In this document: positions 8,627 through 17,319 of the stretch, piece by piece | Layout of the letters: every line of letters begins with the position of its first letter | Numbering within the stretch: the first letter of the stretch is position 1 | NCBI GenBank assembly: GCA_903925075.1 | Contig: CAIYDQ010000072.1 | Span: 1 to 43,702 of the forward strand | DNA length: 43,702 bases | DNA from: an uncultured Geobacter sp. | Lineage (GTDB): Bacteria > Desulfobacterota > Desulfuromonadia > Geobacterales > Geobacteraceae | Direction: 5' to 3' | Notes under the pieces: generated by a model | The model's database searches: none | Seen by the model: only the letters and a program-made list of their open reading frames with translations | Told to the model about the DNA's origin: nothing | Translations under genes and position numbers: made by a program

Positions 8627-9607
8627 TTACCAGTAACATCCTTTGTCGACCTTGTGTCTGCCGGCGGGGGTTTCACAGGGGAGAGGCCGCACCCAGTGCT
8701 CGTTGAACAAAAGCGCGGTCGAATCGGCGTATTCGCTTTCCCACCGTTTGCCTTTGATGCCGAAGAGTATCTGGGTTACGCCCCCAAGATGAATCGCCTG
8801 TTTCCCCATCCGCTTGACGAAGGCCCCGAGCGGCAGCCCGTAGGCGCCCGCCCCGATCAGGCAGATATCGAAATCGAGGCGGGAGATCTGCCCGCACATG
8901 TGGCGGTAGGCGTCGAACCAGGTCGCGAAACCGACCCGGAGCCCGGCCAGGGACTGCACCGACTGCAGGGTCTGCAGCTCGAAATCGGGGAGCACCTCGG
9001 GGGAGGCGAAGAGCACCCCCCTTTTTTGCGCGTACTGCCTGCGTATCGACTCGGCAAAAGGGTGCACGACCAGCACCTTTCGTCCCTCCAGCAATTTGCT
9101 CCAGGGGTTGGAGAACCGGAAAGGCTCCAGGCAGTCGAGATCGACCAGTTGTGCGTCCCGGCACCAGTCGTTGCAGATCCGGTCTTCGTACTTGTTGAAC
9201 CAGACGCCCATCACGTCCACCCGGGCCAGATCTTCCAGGAACAATCGGCAGAAGGCGTCCAGGGAGGCGTCGTCGACCGGAAAGAACCCGGCGTTGTTGG
9301 CCATGGTGCGCCGGATCTTGCCGCTGTACCCCGCCCGCCCCGCGCCCCGCTTCTCCAGATAAAAGCGCAGGCACGACAACTCCACGGCGCCGATGCGGGC
9401 GACCAGCAACGGCTGGTTTTGCGCGACGGCGGCCGAGACCAGGTCGTGACCTTCCTGGGCGAAAGAAATCTGCCGGCGGTACCCCGTGCCGCGCCATTTG
9501 ACCAGATCCTCCTTGGTGATGGTGATCAGGCGCAGGCTCTGCAGCAGGTCGAGCAGACGGTCGATGCGCAAAAGCTCGCGTTTTATGTAATCGTTGACAC
9601 TGTTCAT
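8627..9607 (-). CDS. Putative GT-D fold glycosyltransferase-like protein
   Basis: The product is 326 residues. The N-terminal part has 'LLVARIGAVELSCLRFYL', the middle has 'VLVVHPFAESIRRQY', and the C-terminal part has 'CLIGAGAYGLPLGAFVKRMG' followed by 'AIHLGGVTQILFGIKGKRW'. I recognise this layout from GT-D (DUF1792-like) proteins in surface-glycan loci, but I could not verify it by search. A longer frame exists upstream to 9823, but the ATG at 9607 fits better: it overlaps the flippase stop by four bases and begins a coherent protein. The position right after the flippase fits a glycan-assembly role. The sugar donor is unknown. Confidence 0.6.
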   Translation of the reverse strand: MNSVNDYIKRELLRIDRLLDLLQSLRLITITKEDLVKWRGTGYRRQISFAQEGHDLVSAAVAQNQPLLVARIGAVELSCLRFYLEKRGAGRAGYSGKIRRTMANNAGFFPVDDASLDAFCRLFLEDLARVDVMGVWFNKYEDRICNDWCRDAQLVDLDCLEPFRFSNPWSKLLEGRKVLVVHPFAESIRRQYAQKRGVLFASPEVLPDFELQTLQSVQSLAGLRVGFATWFDAYRHMCGQISRLDFDICLIGAGAYGLPLGAFVKRMGKQAIHLGGVTQILFGIKGKRWESEYADSTALLFNEHWVRPLPCETPAGRHKVDKGCYW

Positions 9608-10938
9608 CTTCCCAGGAAGGCTCTCTTGTAAAGCGCAAACAGGTCCCGCCGCAAGAGGCAGGGAATGACGGCGACGGACGCCCCCTGCGCCAGCAGATAG
9701 GAGAAGACGGCGCCCATGACGCCGAATTTCCTGATCAGCACCAGGTTGGCGACGATGCTGACCAGCGCCGCCAAGGTGGTGCCGATCAGGTTGGCTATGC
9801 GCACGTTGTCGTTCACCACCCATAACGACTGGGCCAGCCCCTGGAAAACGAAGACGATCACGAAAACCAGCGCGCTCAGCACCGGCGCCGACGACCGGTA
9901 TTGGGGACCATAGAGCAGGCTCACGATCCAGGGAGACGCCAGGGCGGTCAATCCGGCGCCGATCAAGGCCACCATAGCAAAAAAACGAAATATAATCACC
10001 AGCGCATCCCGATACTCGGCCTCACCGCGCCCTTTTTTCCGGGCGATGAAGGGAGCCAGGCTGGCAACCAGGGTCGCCGGGACGACGTTCAACGCCTGCA
10101 CCAGGGTCAAGGCCGCCGCGTAGATGCCCAGTTCCCGCTCGCCCAGCATATCCCTGAGCATGATCTGATCGATGCGCATATACACGGTCACCATCGCGCC
10201 GCTCGCCACGAACGGCCAGCAAAGGTGCAGCAAATCCCTCGCCTGAGCCAGATCGGCCCGCCAGCGCCCCTGGGTGGGAAAGCGCCGGTAGGCCGCGATC
10301 AGGGCAACCGCCAGCGCGGCCGACTCCAGGGAGATGACCCCGGCGAAGGCGATCAGCGGGGCCTTGGCCAGCAGCAAGGCTACCTTTATGCCGTTGGAGA
10401 AGAGATAGGAGGCCAGTTTGGCGAGGACCGTCCTCTTGCTCTGGCTCTGGCTCTCGAACCAGAGGTCGACCGTATCGGAGGCCTGGAAAACCAGCATGGC
10501 GCCGACCACGGCCACCAGCAGACAAAGCCTTTCTTCCTGCGGGTGGAGCAGGCGCATCAGGACGACGGCGCTCAGCCAGCAGGCGGCGCCGGCCACGATC
10601 CGCAGCCTGAGCGCCGTGCCGAGCACCACCGCGGCGCCTGCGCTGTTTCGAGCCAGATCCCGCACCACGAAACCGTCCGCCTGCAGCCCCGAAACCACCT
10701 GAAAAAAGGCGATGAAGGCGATGACGTAGGCAAGTTCCCCGAAGCGGGCCGGGCCGAGATAGCGCGCGACCCAGGCGCCCACGGTCAAGCCGATCAGCAT
10801 CCGGAACACGCGGTCAAAGAGCAGCCAGCCGGTGTTGCCGATGGCCCTTTGCATCGGGGGAGTGGTCGCCTCCAGCCATTCCCGGATGACGCCGGGGAGA
10901 CATTTGTCCCGGAGTTCCTTCAGGGAAAGGGCGCTCAT
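9604..10938 (-). CDS. Oligosaccharide flippase (Wzx-like, MATE/MVF superfamily)
   Basis: This 444-residue, very hydrophobic protein has about 12-14 predicted membrane helices. The N-terminal block is 'GVWVARYLGPARFGELAYV'-like (here 'GAWVARYLGPARFGELAY'), the polysaccharide-exporter signature in which 'YLGPxxFG' is typical. Such proteins turn undecaprenyl-pyrophosphate-linked glycan units across the inner membrane. I use the ATG at 10938, which overlaps the stop of the upstream GT4 by four bases. Upstream residues of the open frame are Arg/Gly-rich shadow sequence. No Wzy polymerase or Wzz is seen in the window, so those functions must lie elsewhere or beyond the left edge. Confidence 0.85.
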   Translation of the reverse strand: MSALSLKELRDKCLPGVIREWLEATTPPMQRAIGNTGWLLFDRVFRMLIGLTVGAWVARYLGPARFGELAYVIAFIAFFQVVSGLQADGFVVRDLARNSAGAAVVLGTALRLRIVAGAACWLSAVVLMRLLHPQEERLCLLVAVVGAMLVFQASDTVDLWFESQSQSKRTVLAKLASYLFSNGIKVALLLAKAPLIAFAGVISLESAALAVALIAAYRRFPTQGRWRADLAQARDLLHLCWPFVASGAMVTVYMRIDQIMLRDMLGERELGIYAAALTLVQALNVVPATLVASLAPFIARKKGRGEAEYRDALVIIFRFFAMVALIGAGLTALASPWIVSLLYGPQYRSSAPVLSALVFVIVFVFQGLAQSLWVVNDNVRIANLIGTTLAALVSIVANLVLIRKFGVMGAVFSYLLAQGASVAVIPCLLRRDLFALYKRAFLGR

Positions 10939-11987
10939 CCTGCCAGCGCCTCCAGGTAGCCGCTGCGGAATTTCTCGACCCGGTAGGCGTCCGAGAGCGC
11001 CTCGGCTTCCCGCGGCGCCAGCAATTCGGCGACGATCGCTTCGGCCAAGGCGGGGCGGTCGCCGTAGGGGACCAGGCGTCCCGATTCCCCCCCCTGCAGG
11101 ATCTCCCTGATGCCGTCCGCGTCCGTGCCGACCACCCGGGTGCCGGCTGCCAGAGCCTCGATGACGGTAATGCCGAACCCTTCGAAAACGGAGGGAACCA
11201 CCAGGCATTGGGCGCGGTTATACAAGGCGTTCAGCTGATCGTCGGCAACGAACCCCAGGAAGGTGACGTTCGACTCCAGGCGCAAGCGGCGGACCAGGGC
11301 CTTCATCTTATCCAGGCTGCTTCCCTTGCCGCCGACCAGCAACTGCACGTCGGGAATCCGCTCGCGGACCCGAGGCATGCTGCGAATCAGGAAGTCGATC
11401 CCTTTGCGCCTGTCGATGCGGCCCAGGTAGAGCAGGCAGTGGCGCTCCTTGGCAAGCCCGAGCGGCCGGAATCGCTCCGTGTCCACGGCGTTGCGGATCA
11501 CCGTCACCTTGTCCGCGGCGATGCCGTAGCGCTCGACCAGCGCGTCCTTGGTCGCCTGCGAGACGGCGACGATCCGGTCGGCAAGCCGGTAGGTCCTTTT
11601 TTCGAAGGGGAGGAAGACGGCTTTCCAAAACTGCGCCCGAAGATGGGAAATCTGCTGCAGATAGGTGTGGTGGCAGGTGACGATCAGCGGCACCGGGAGC
11701 CGCCGCACGCAGAGCACGCCGCCCGGCCCCGCGTGGATATTGACCCGGTCCAGGCGGTAACGCTCGATGATGCGGCGGGCGTTGGCATGGAACCAGAGCG
11801 ACACGCCGACCTGCTTCAAAAAACGGACCGGGAGGTAATCGATGTGGATATGACGAGGCAGGGAGTTGACCGCCGGAGAGAAGAACAACAGCTCCCGATC
11901 CTTCAGGCTGGAGAATATCTGCGATGTGTGCCGGCCGATGCCGCCGATCAGCGGGAAAAAATCGTATGTAATGACCCCGATTTTAAT
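10935..11987 (-). CDS. Family 4 glycosyltransferase with apparent ATT start
   Basis: This GT-B fold enzyme has 350 residues if started at 11987. The C-terminal domain has 'LLYLGRIDRRKGIDFLI' and 'VPSVFEGFGITVIEALAAGT' (E-x7-E), the GT4 donor-site signature. The N-terminal domain 'KIGVITYDFFPLIGGIGRHT' contains the conserved glycine loop GGIGRH. The first ordinary start codon in frame is a TTG at 11888, which would delete that loop. An in-frame stop lies just upstream, and the only codon placed like a start is an ATT at 11987, six bases after GGGG. I therefore propose an ATT initiation or a mutated start. It is the first gene of the long glycan operon. Confidence 0.75.
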   Translation of the reverse strand: MKIGVITYDFFPLIGGIGRHTSQIFSSLKDRELLFFSPAVNSLPRHIHIDYLPVRFLKQVGVSLWFHANARRIIERYRLDRVNIHAGPGGVLCVRRLPVPLIVTCHHTYLQQISHLRAQFWKAVFLPFEKRTYRLADRIVAVSQATKDALVERYGIAADKVTVIRNAVDTERFRPLGLAKERHCLLYLGRIDRRKGIDFLIRSMPRVRERIPDVQLLVGGKGSSLDKMKALVRRLRLESNVTFLGFVADDQLNALYNRAQCLVVPSVFEGFGITVIEALAAGTRVVGTDADGIREILQGGESGRLVPYGDRPALAEAIVAELLAPREAEALSDAYRVEKFRSGYLEALAG

Positions 11988-12038
11988 AGTTCACCCCAGA
12001 GAAATCGCGGTCTTCGCAGCGAGGGCCGCCCTTCCCGG

Positions 12039-12067
12039 AATATAATATAAACCTCAAATTAAGTCCA
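12039..12067 (-). promoter_or_regulatory. Sigma-70-type promoter of the long glycan operon
   Basis: On the minus strand a -35 TGGACT (12067-12062) and a -10 TATATT (12044-12039) are separated by 17 bases. The expected start point near 12032 leaves a leader of about 45 bases before the ATT at 11987. It lies in the 99-bp gap after the acyltransferase gene. Confidence 0.5.
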
Positions 12068-12086
12068 CAGTTACCGTTGGCCGCGC

Positions 12087-13235
12087 CTACGCCTTAAGCC
12101 CCGGCCTGAAGCGCTCCCGGACCCTGAAGAACCAATCCTTCCTCATGCAGGGCTTTTCGACCAGGACGAACATGACCGTGCCGAAGAAGAGCACGGCCGG
12201 CACGGTCACCAGGCCCGCCGCCACCACCTCCAGCCAGGCAGGCAGGCGATTCAGGAAGGCGCACCCGGTCAGCAGGCGGCCCAAGGCGGAAATGACCGAG
12301 TAGTGGTACAGGTAGAGCGTGTAACACATGCCGCCCACCACGTAGATGGCCGGCTGGCAGAAGAACCTGCTCCCCAGCACCCCTTTGAAGGCGGCGACGT
12401 AGGCGAAAAAAATCGGCACCACGAGGAAGGACTCGCCTTTTTCCAGATAGGGCAAAAGGCAGACGGCGGACCAGGCGAGCACGGACACCAGGTCCCAGCG
12501 CGGCGATTTGGCGGGACGCTGCCGCCAGTCGGCCAGATAGAGGTCGACCAGCAGAAAGCCGGCCAGGAAATAGTGGGCAGCGCCCAGGATGGAAAGGTTG
12601 AGCCTCGGGAACCGGCCGATTTCGCAGGCGAGCGCGGCAAAGCCGGCGATCAGCGCCACCAGCAGCGCCCTGCGCCGGACCTTGGAGCGGATCGCGAACA
12701 CCCCGGCCAAAAGCGGGGCCAGCAGATAAAACTGCAGCTCTATTTCCAGCGACCAGGCGACGAAGTTTATCTTGCTGATGCTGCCGTAGATCAGGTTGTG
12801 CAGGTACCCCATGCTGGCCAGCAGGTGGGGAAACAGGTCGGCGTAGCTGTCGGCGGTGGCCAGGGGAAGCAGCGCGAAGCGGAACAGCAGGTTGACGATA
12901 TAGGGGGGCTCCAGCCGGGTCAGGCGGCGCAAAAAATAGCGCCCCAGGTCGGGCCGGCTTTCGGACAAAAGGCGCGCCTTGGCGAAGGGAAGCGCGATCA
13001 CGAAACCGCTGATGACGAAGAAGAGCTGGACGCCGACGTGCCCATGGGAGAGGAACTCCGAAAGGAGATCGCCGTCCTCGGGCCTCCCGGTCTTGGAGGT
13101 GACGTACCAGTTCAGGTGAAACATGACCACGGCCAGGATGGCGACAAAGCGCAGGCCGTCGATCTCGGCTATGAACTGCCCGGTGGTCGTATCTCGCGAG
13201 GCGTTTGCTACCAGCCACTTGATGCAGCGACGCAT
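12087..13235 (-). CDS. Acyltransferase 3 family membrane protein (OafA-like)
   Basis: This 382-residue polytopic membrane protein starts with the family's 'EIDGLRFVAILAVVMFHLNW' (the catalytic-site histidine lies in 'FHLNW') and continues with 'GVQLFFVISGFVIALPF'. About ten hydrophobic helices follow. Acyltransferase-3 proteins move acetyl or other acyl groups onto sugars of O-antigens, exopolysaccharides or peptidoglycan. The ATG is preceded by AGGAAGG with a short gap. It sits between a small secreted protein gene and the glycan operon on the same strand and likely O-acylates the glycan made here. Confidence 0.85.
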   Translation of the reverse strand: MRRCIKWLVANASRDTTTGQFIAEIDGLRFVAILAVVMFHLNWYVTSKTGRPEDGDLLSEFLSHGHVGVQLFFVISGFVIALPFAKARLLSESRPDLGRYFLRRLTRLEPPYIVNLLFRFALLPLATADSYADLFPHLLASMGYLHNLIYGSISKINFVAWSLEIELQFYLLAPLLAGVFAIRSKVRRRALLVALIAGFAALACEIGRFPRLNLSILGAAHYFLAGFLLVDLYLADWRQRPAKSPRWDLVSVLAWSAVCLLPYLEKGESFLVVPIFFAYVAAFKGVLGSRFFCQPAIYVVGGMCYTLYLYHYSVISALGRLLTGCAFLNRLPAWLEVVAAGLVTVPAVLFFGTVMFVLVEKPCMRKDWFFRVRERFRPGLKA

Positions 13236-13262
13236 TGACCTTCCTGTTGCCGCGGTTGAAGG

Positions 13263-13685
13263 TTATTTATCTCTTTTGTAGCGAGACAGCGAATAGCCCG
13301 ACACCTTCATGATCAGTTGATTGCCGTTCAATTGCAGGCCGTAAACGATCGGCGCCTTGGACCAGTCGGGCTGCCCGTTGCCGACCGCAGCCAGCATGAT
13401 CTCCATCCCTTTCAGCTCCGGGTTCCTCTCGACGGCCGCAGCGGCGTCCGCTTTGTCGGGGTTGACCTTGTAACGGAAGGCGACCGGCATGTTGGGAGAG
13501 ATCATCTTGCCGTCGGCGGTAAAGACGATCTGCTGGCCGACAAAGGGACACGGCCTCCCTTCGCTGTCTTTGGCCCTTTCGGTAAGCTGCCATTTGCCTA
13601 ACAGGGCCTTGCCGTCCAGGGCAAAGGCCGACGACGACAGGGAAAGAACGACGGCTGCGGCTGAAAACATGAAAAAACGCTTCAT
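13263..13685 (-). CDS. Small secreted protein, lipocalin-like pattern, unknown function
   Basis: The product is 140 residues with a clear Sec signal peptide (basic 'MKRFF', hydrophobic core, cut after 'SSAFA', about residue 22). The mature part starts 'LDGKALLGKWQLTER' and contains 'QQIVFTADGKMISPN' and 'GNQLIMKVSGYSLSRYKR'. This alternating-strand pattern resembles small lipocalin-like or META-type beta-barrel domains, but I do not recognise a named family. GGAGG lies eight bases before the ATG. It is probably periplasmic. Its position in the glycan locus may be incidental. Confidence 0.7.
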   Translation of the reverse strand: MKRFFMFSAAAVVLSLSSSAFALDGKALLGKWQLTERAKDSEGRPCPFVGQQIVFTADGKMISPNMPVAFRYKVNPDKADAAAAVERNPELKGMEIMLAAVGNGQPDWSKAPIVYGLQLNGNQLIMKVSGYSLSRYKRDK

Positions 13686-13815
13686 CGGTGAAACCTCCGG
13701 GGGAGATGTTGTCCAAGGGATGTGGATCGGCAGTTGCCGGGCGTCGAGACCGGTTTGGAACGCTCGCCATTGGCAACGCCCATCTAAACATGCGGCCGGT
13801 GCCGTGTAAAGAAGA

Positions 13816-14799
13816 TTATCGCGTGTCGTCCTGCGGCAAGCGGCTCCGAGGGTCGGCGCCGGCGGCGAACTCCAGTTTTTTTACCCGGTACTGGACGTCT
13901 TCCATGAGCCGGCGGTTGACCGCCAGCAGGTCGGCAAGGAACGCGGTCAACATGGTCTGAAAGCCGACGCCCAGCAGTATGGAGGAGAGTATCAGCGACT
14001 GCACGTGACCTGAGCCGTCGCCGGTGGCGTAGTAGTACAGATACCTCCCACCGCCGAGCAGGCCCAGCAGCAGCGCCGTCAACCCCACGGTCATGAAAAA
14101 CCTGAAGGCCTTGTAGACCACGAAAATCCTGACGATGGTGATCAGCGACTTGCCGATGTAGGAACTGTTGCTTCTCACCAGCCGCGACGGCCGCAGGGCG
14201 CCGTTGACCCGTATCGGCACCGAGGTGATGGCGATGTTCTTCTGCCCCGCCTGGATGATGGTCTCCAGCGTGTAGGTGTAGTTGTTGAAGACGTTGAAGC
14301 GCATGGCCGCTTCGCGGGTCATGGCCCGAAAGCCGCTGGGCGCGTCGGGAATGCCGGTCCTGCTGACGAAGCGCACCGCCAGGCTGCCGATTCCTTGCAG
14401 GAACTTCTTCACCGGCGAAAAGGACTCGATCTCGTTGATGGGGCGAGCGCCGACCACCACGTCCGCCTTGCCGGCCAGAATCGGGGCGAGCAGCGCCGGT
14501 ATGTCCTGGGCCATGTACTGGTTGTCGGCGTCGGTGTTGACGATCACGTCGGCGCCAAGCTTCACGCAGCTGTCCAGTCCGGCCAGAAAAGCCCGCGCCA
14601 GCCCCTGATTCTTGGTGAAGCTGACGACGTGGTCCACGCCGTTTCTGACGGCGACCTCGGCGGTGTCGTCGCTGCTGCCGTCGTTGACGATCAGCCACTC
14701 CACGCAGTCGAACCCCGGCACGCTGCGCGGCAGGTCCTTCAAGGTTACCGGCAGGGCCTCGGCTTCGTTGAAGCACGGTATCTGGATGATGAGCTTCAT
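13816..14799 (-). CDS. Family 2 glycosyltransferase with C-terminal membrane segments
   Basis: This 327-residue protein has an N-terminal GT-A catalytic domain (about residues 1-220): 'LIIQIPCFNEAEALP', 'WLIVNDGSSDDTAEV' and the metal-binding 'DADNQY'. Two hydrophobic helices follow (about 235-260 and 280-305). This is the layout of GtrB/DPM1-like enzymes, which transfer a sugar to polyprenyl phosphate at the membrane. The ATG begins 26 bases after the stop of the upstream GT2, so the two are likely co-transcribed. Which sugar is used is not visible. Confidence 0.83.
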   Translation of the reverse strand: MKLIIQIPCFNEAEALPVTLKDLPRSVPGFDCVEWLIVNDGSSDDTAEVAVRNGVDHVVSFTKNQGLARAFLAGLDSCVKLGADVIVNTDADNQYMAQDIPALLAPILAGKADVVVGARPINEIESFSPVKKFLQGIGSLAVRFVSRTGIPDAPSGFRAMTREAAMRFNVFNNYTYTLETIIQAGQKNIAITSVPIRVNGALRPSRLVRSNSSYIGKSLITIVRIFVVYKAFRFFMTVGLTALLLGLLGGGRYLYYYATGDGSGHVQSLILSSILLGVGFQTMLTAFLADLLAVNRRLMEDVQYRVKKLEFAAGADPRSRLPQDDTR

Positions 14800-14824
14800 G
14801 GATTTTTCCGACGGCGGACGGCCT

Positions 14825-15568
14825 TCATGGTTTCCGCCTGAATATGGGCGAGACGGCGACGCCCCATTTGTTGAGCCTGAATTGCAGCGCCGTGGCCAGC
14901 ACGCCCAGGCCGTAGATCACGCTACGCCGGAAATTGATGGAGGAAGCCTCCGCGAAGTATTTGGTTGGGCAGGAGAGTTCGCCGATCCGGAAACCGAACC
15001 AAGCTATCTGGGCGATCATCTGATTGTCGAAGACAAAATCGTCGGAGTTCGCCTCCAGCGGCAGTTTTTCCAGCAACTCCCGGGAAAAAGCGCGGTAGCC
15101 TGTGTGGTACTCCGAAAGCTTTTGCCCCAGGAGGACGTTTTCGACCATGGTCAGGAAGCGGTTGGCCAGGTATTTGTACACCGGCATCCCCCCCTTGAGC
15201 GCGCCGGTCCCGAGGATACGGGAAGCGAGCACGGCGTCGAACTCGCCGTAGGCGATCATGGCGGCCATGGCCGTGACCAGGCGCGGCGTGTACTGGTAAT
15301 CCGGGTGCACCATGACCACGATGTCAGCGCCCAGGCTCAAGGCGACGCGGTAGCAGGTCTTCTGGTTCCCTCCGTAGCCGGTGTTGGTTTGGTGCACCAC
15401 CGTGGTGATGCCCAGGGCCTGCGCCAGTTCCGCAGTCTTGTCCCGGCTGCAATCGTCCACCAGCACGATGTCGTCGACCTCGGGAGGGATCTCCCGCCAG
15501 GTGACCTCCAGAGTCTTCTCCGCGTTGTAGGCTGGGAGCACCACGACCACTTTTTTACCGTTTATCAC
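14825..15568 (-). CDS. Family 2 glycosyltransferase (dolichyl-phosphate mannosyltransferase-like)
   Basis: The protein is 247 residues. Motifs are '[15 protein letters not shown]', '[13 protein letters not shown]', '[12 protein letters not shown]' and the metal site 'VMVHPDYQY'. These mark a soluble GT2 of the polyprenyl-phosphate glycosyltransferase kind. No C-terminal anchor is evident. I prefer the GTG at 15568, because GGAG lies seven bases upstream, over a TTG two codons earlier. It is the first gene of the leftward run and is divergent from the radical SAM gene at 15707. Confidence 0.83.
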   Translation of the reverse strand: MINGKKVVVVLPAYNAEKTLEVTWREIPPEVDDIVLVDDCSRDKTAELAQALGITTVVHQTNTGYGGNQKTCYRVALSLGADIVVMVHPDYQYTPRLVTAMAAMIAYGEFDAVLASRILGTGALKGGMPVYKYLANRFLTMVENVLLGQKLSEYHTGYRAFSRELLEKLPLEANSDDFVFDNQMIAQIAWFGFRIGELSCPTKYFAEASSINFRRSVIYGLGVLATALQFRLNKWGVAVSPIFRRKP

Positions 15569-15706
15569 CAGCAAACTCCACTTCGATTGGTCGGTTGCCT
15601 GAAAATTCCCCGCCTACGCGTCCACAGCCGTGAATTCATTGAAATGGCTGGATTTTCCAGAGCGCATCATGCTACTATCTCAAAGCGGCGTCTTAATTAA
15701 GCCACA

Positions 15707-17209
15707 ATGCAACTTATTGAATTTCAAGGGAGATGTCAAATAAAAACGGCCGCGACCCTTCAGAAAGTCCTGTTTGTCACTCCCCCGTATCACAGCGGCG
15801 TGGATGAAATTGCCGGTCGCTGGATTCCCCTCGGTCTGGTCTATCTGGCCGGCGCCGTTCGCCAGGCGCAGCTTGCCGCCGAAATCTACGACGCCATGGC
15901 CAAGGGTCACGGCTGGAGCGAGATCGAAGAGCGCCTGCGCCGGTCGCAGGCCGATTACGTGGCCTGCTCCGCCCTCACCGCGACCATCGACGATTCCCTG
16001 AAGACCCTGCAATTGGCCAAAAGGATCAACCCGCGGACCGTGACCATCCTGGGCGGCGTGCACCCGAGTTTCATGTACGAAGAGGTGCTGGCAAGCTCGG
16101 CCGCGGTCGACTATATCGTGATCGGCGAGGGGGAAGCCACCTTGCGCCATCTGCTGGAGGCGCTGCAAGCCGGCGCGGACCCGGGGACGGTGCCGGGCAT
16201 CGCCTTTCTGCGGGACGGCGCACTGGTGAAGACCGCCGGCCGCCCTTTGCTGGAGAGCATCGACGAGCTGCCGGCCGCCTGGGACCTCTTGGAGTGGGCG
16301 GACTATTACAGCCTGGTGATTACCGGCTCCCGCCTGGGCGCCGTCAGCACCTCCCGCGGCTGCGATCACGACTGCACCTTCTGCTCGCAGCAGAAGTTTT
16401 GGGAGAAGAGCTGGCGCGCCCGCGATCCCCGCAAAGTCGCCGACGAGTTGGAACTGCTGTACAAAAGCTACCAGGTCAACGTCTTCCTGATTACCGACGA
16501 GTACCCCACCAGGGACGCTCGGCGCTGGGAAGCCCTGCTCGACGCCGTCATCGCCAAGGAGCTGCCGATCCATCTGTTGATGGAGACCAGGGCGGCGGAC
16601 ATCATCCGCGACCGGGAGATCCTTTGGAAGTACCGAAAAGCCGGGATCATCTACATCTCCTTCGGCATCGAGACCGCCGACCAGTCCGCCCTCGACGCTC
16701 TGAAAAAGGAGCAGGTGAGCGACGAAGTGAAACAGGTCTTCGATCTGCTCCGGGAGGAGGAGATCGTCTCCGAGGCGTCCTTCATGGTCGGTTTTCCCGA
16801 CGAAACCCCCGAGAGCATAAAAAAGACCATGCAACTCGCCCAGCAGTACAATCCGGACATCGCCAATTTCTTCACCTTCACCCCCTGGCCGTATGCGGAC
16901 GGCTATCGGGAGCTCGAACCGCTGATCAGCGTCCGGGACTATGCCAAATACAACATGGTCGACCCGGTCCTTGAGCCGCGCCGGATGAGCGCCCTGCAGA
17001 TAGACGTGGCCATCGCTGACGGCTACCGTCGCTTCTACATGGCGAAGATCATGGAATTCATGACCATGAAGGCCTCCTTCAAGCGGGACTTCCTGATGCG
17101 CATCACCAAGCTGTTCATGGGGAGCCCCTTCGTGATGAAGAAGCTGCGCATCGGCATCCTCGGCAAGATTCCCGCCAAAATCGAAGAGATGAGGCGTGGC
17201 AAGGGGTAG
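15707..17209 (+). CDS. BchE-like B12-binding radical SAM protein
   Basis: Read from the ATG at 15707 the protein is 500 residues. It has a cobalamin-type N-terminal domain of BchE style ('KVLFVTPPYHSGVDEIAGRW', 'LGGVHPSFMYEEVL', 'YIVIGEGE'). The radical SAM motif CDHDCTFC follows (cysteines about 219, 223 and 226), with 'YISFGIETAD' and 'SFMVGFPDETPE' after it. BchE itself closes ring E of Mg-protoporphyrin in anaerobic phototrophs, but no other bacteriochlorophyll gene is present here, so the substrate is open. The first ATG has no ribosome binding site. An ATA codon at 15740 has GGGAG seven bases upstream, so the true start is uncertain. A homologue lies at 19790. Confidence 0.82.
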   Translation: MQLIEFQGRCQIKTAATLQKVLFVTPPYHSGVDEIAGRWIPLGLVYLAGAVRQAQLAAEIYDAMAKGHGWSEIEERLRRSQADYVACSALTATIDDSLKTLQLAKRINPRTVTILGGVHPSFMYEEVLASSAAVDYIVIGEGEATLRHLLEALQAGADPGTVPGIAFLRDGALVKTAGRPLLESIDELPAAWDLLEWADYYSLVITGSRLGAVSTSRGCDHDCTFCSQQKFWEKSWRARDPRKVADELELLYKSYQVNVFLITDEYPTRDARRWEALLDAVIAKELPIHLLMETRAADIIRDREILWKYRKAGIIYISFGIETADQSALDALKKEQVSDEVKQVFDLLREEEIVSEASFMVGFPDETPESIKKTMQLAQQYNPDIANFFTFTPWPYADGYRELEPLISVRDYAKYNMVDPVLEPRRMSALQIDVAIADGYRRFYMAKIMEFMTMKASFKRDFLMRITKLFMGSPFVMKKLRIGILGKIPAKIEEMRRGKG

Positions 17210-17288
17210 GACGCTTCCCGGCATAACCGTAGGATGCGGTGAACATCGTGAACCGCATCATTTCCAAGCGACAAAGTGGCAAGGGGTA
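17196..17288. repeat. Palindromic REP-like unit between 13-bp direct repeats
   Basis: The 13-bp sequence GTGGCAAGGGGTA occurs at 17196-17208 (the end of the radical SAM gene) and again at 17276-17288. Between them, 17229-17261 holds a 33-bp interspersed repeat starting GTAGGATGCGG and ending CCGCATCAT. Its exact reverse complement recurs at 39519-39551 and a one-base variant at 39341-39373. The flanking direct repeat looks like a duplication made when the element arrived. Confidence 0.7.
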
Positions 17289-17319
17289 ACACGGCGAGAC
17301 TGGGCCGGGAGGAGTCGAC

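Noticed and set aside
7907-9631. A 574-codon plus-strand frame
   Set aside because: It lies antisense to the CelD-like and GT-D-like genes and shows no domain. The minus-strand genes have recognisable motifs and coupled starts.
11888-11888. TTG at 11888 as the start of the GT4
   Set aside because: It would remove the conserved N-terminal strand and GGIGRH loop, and no ribosome binding site precedes it.
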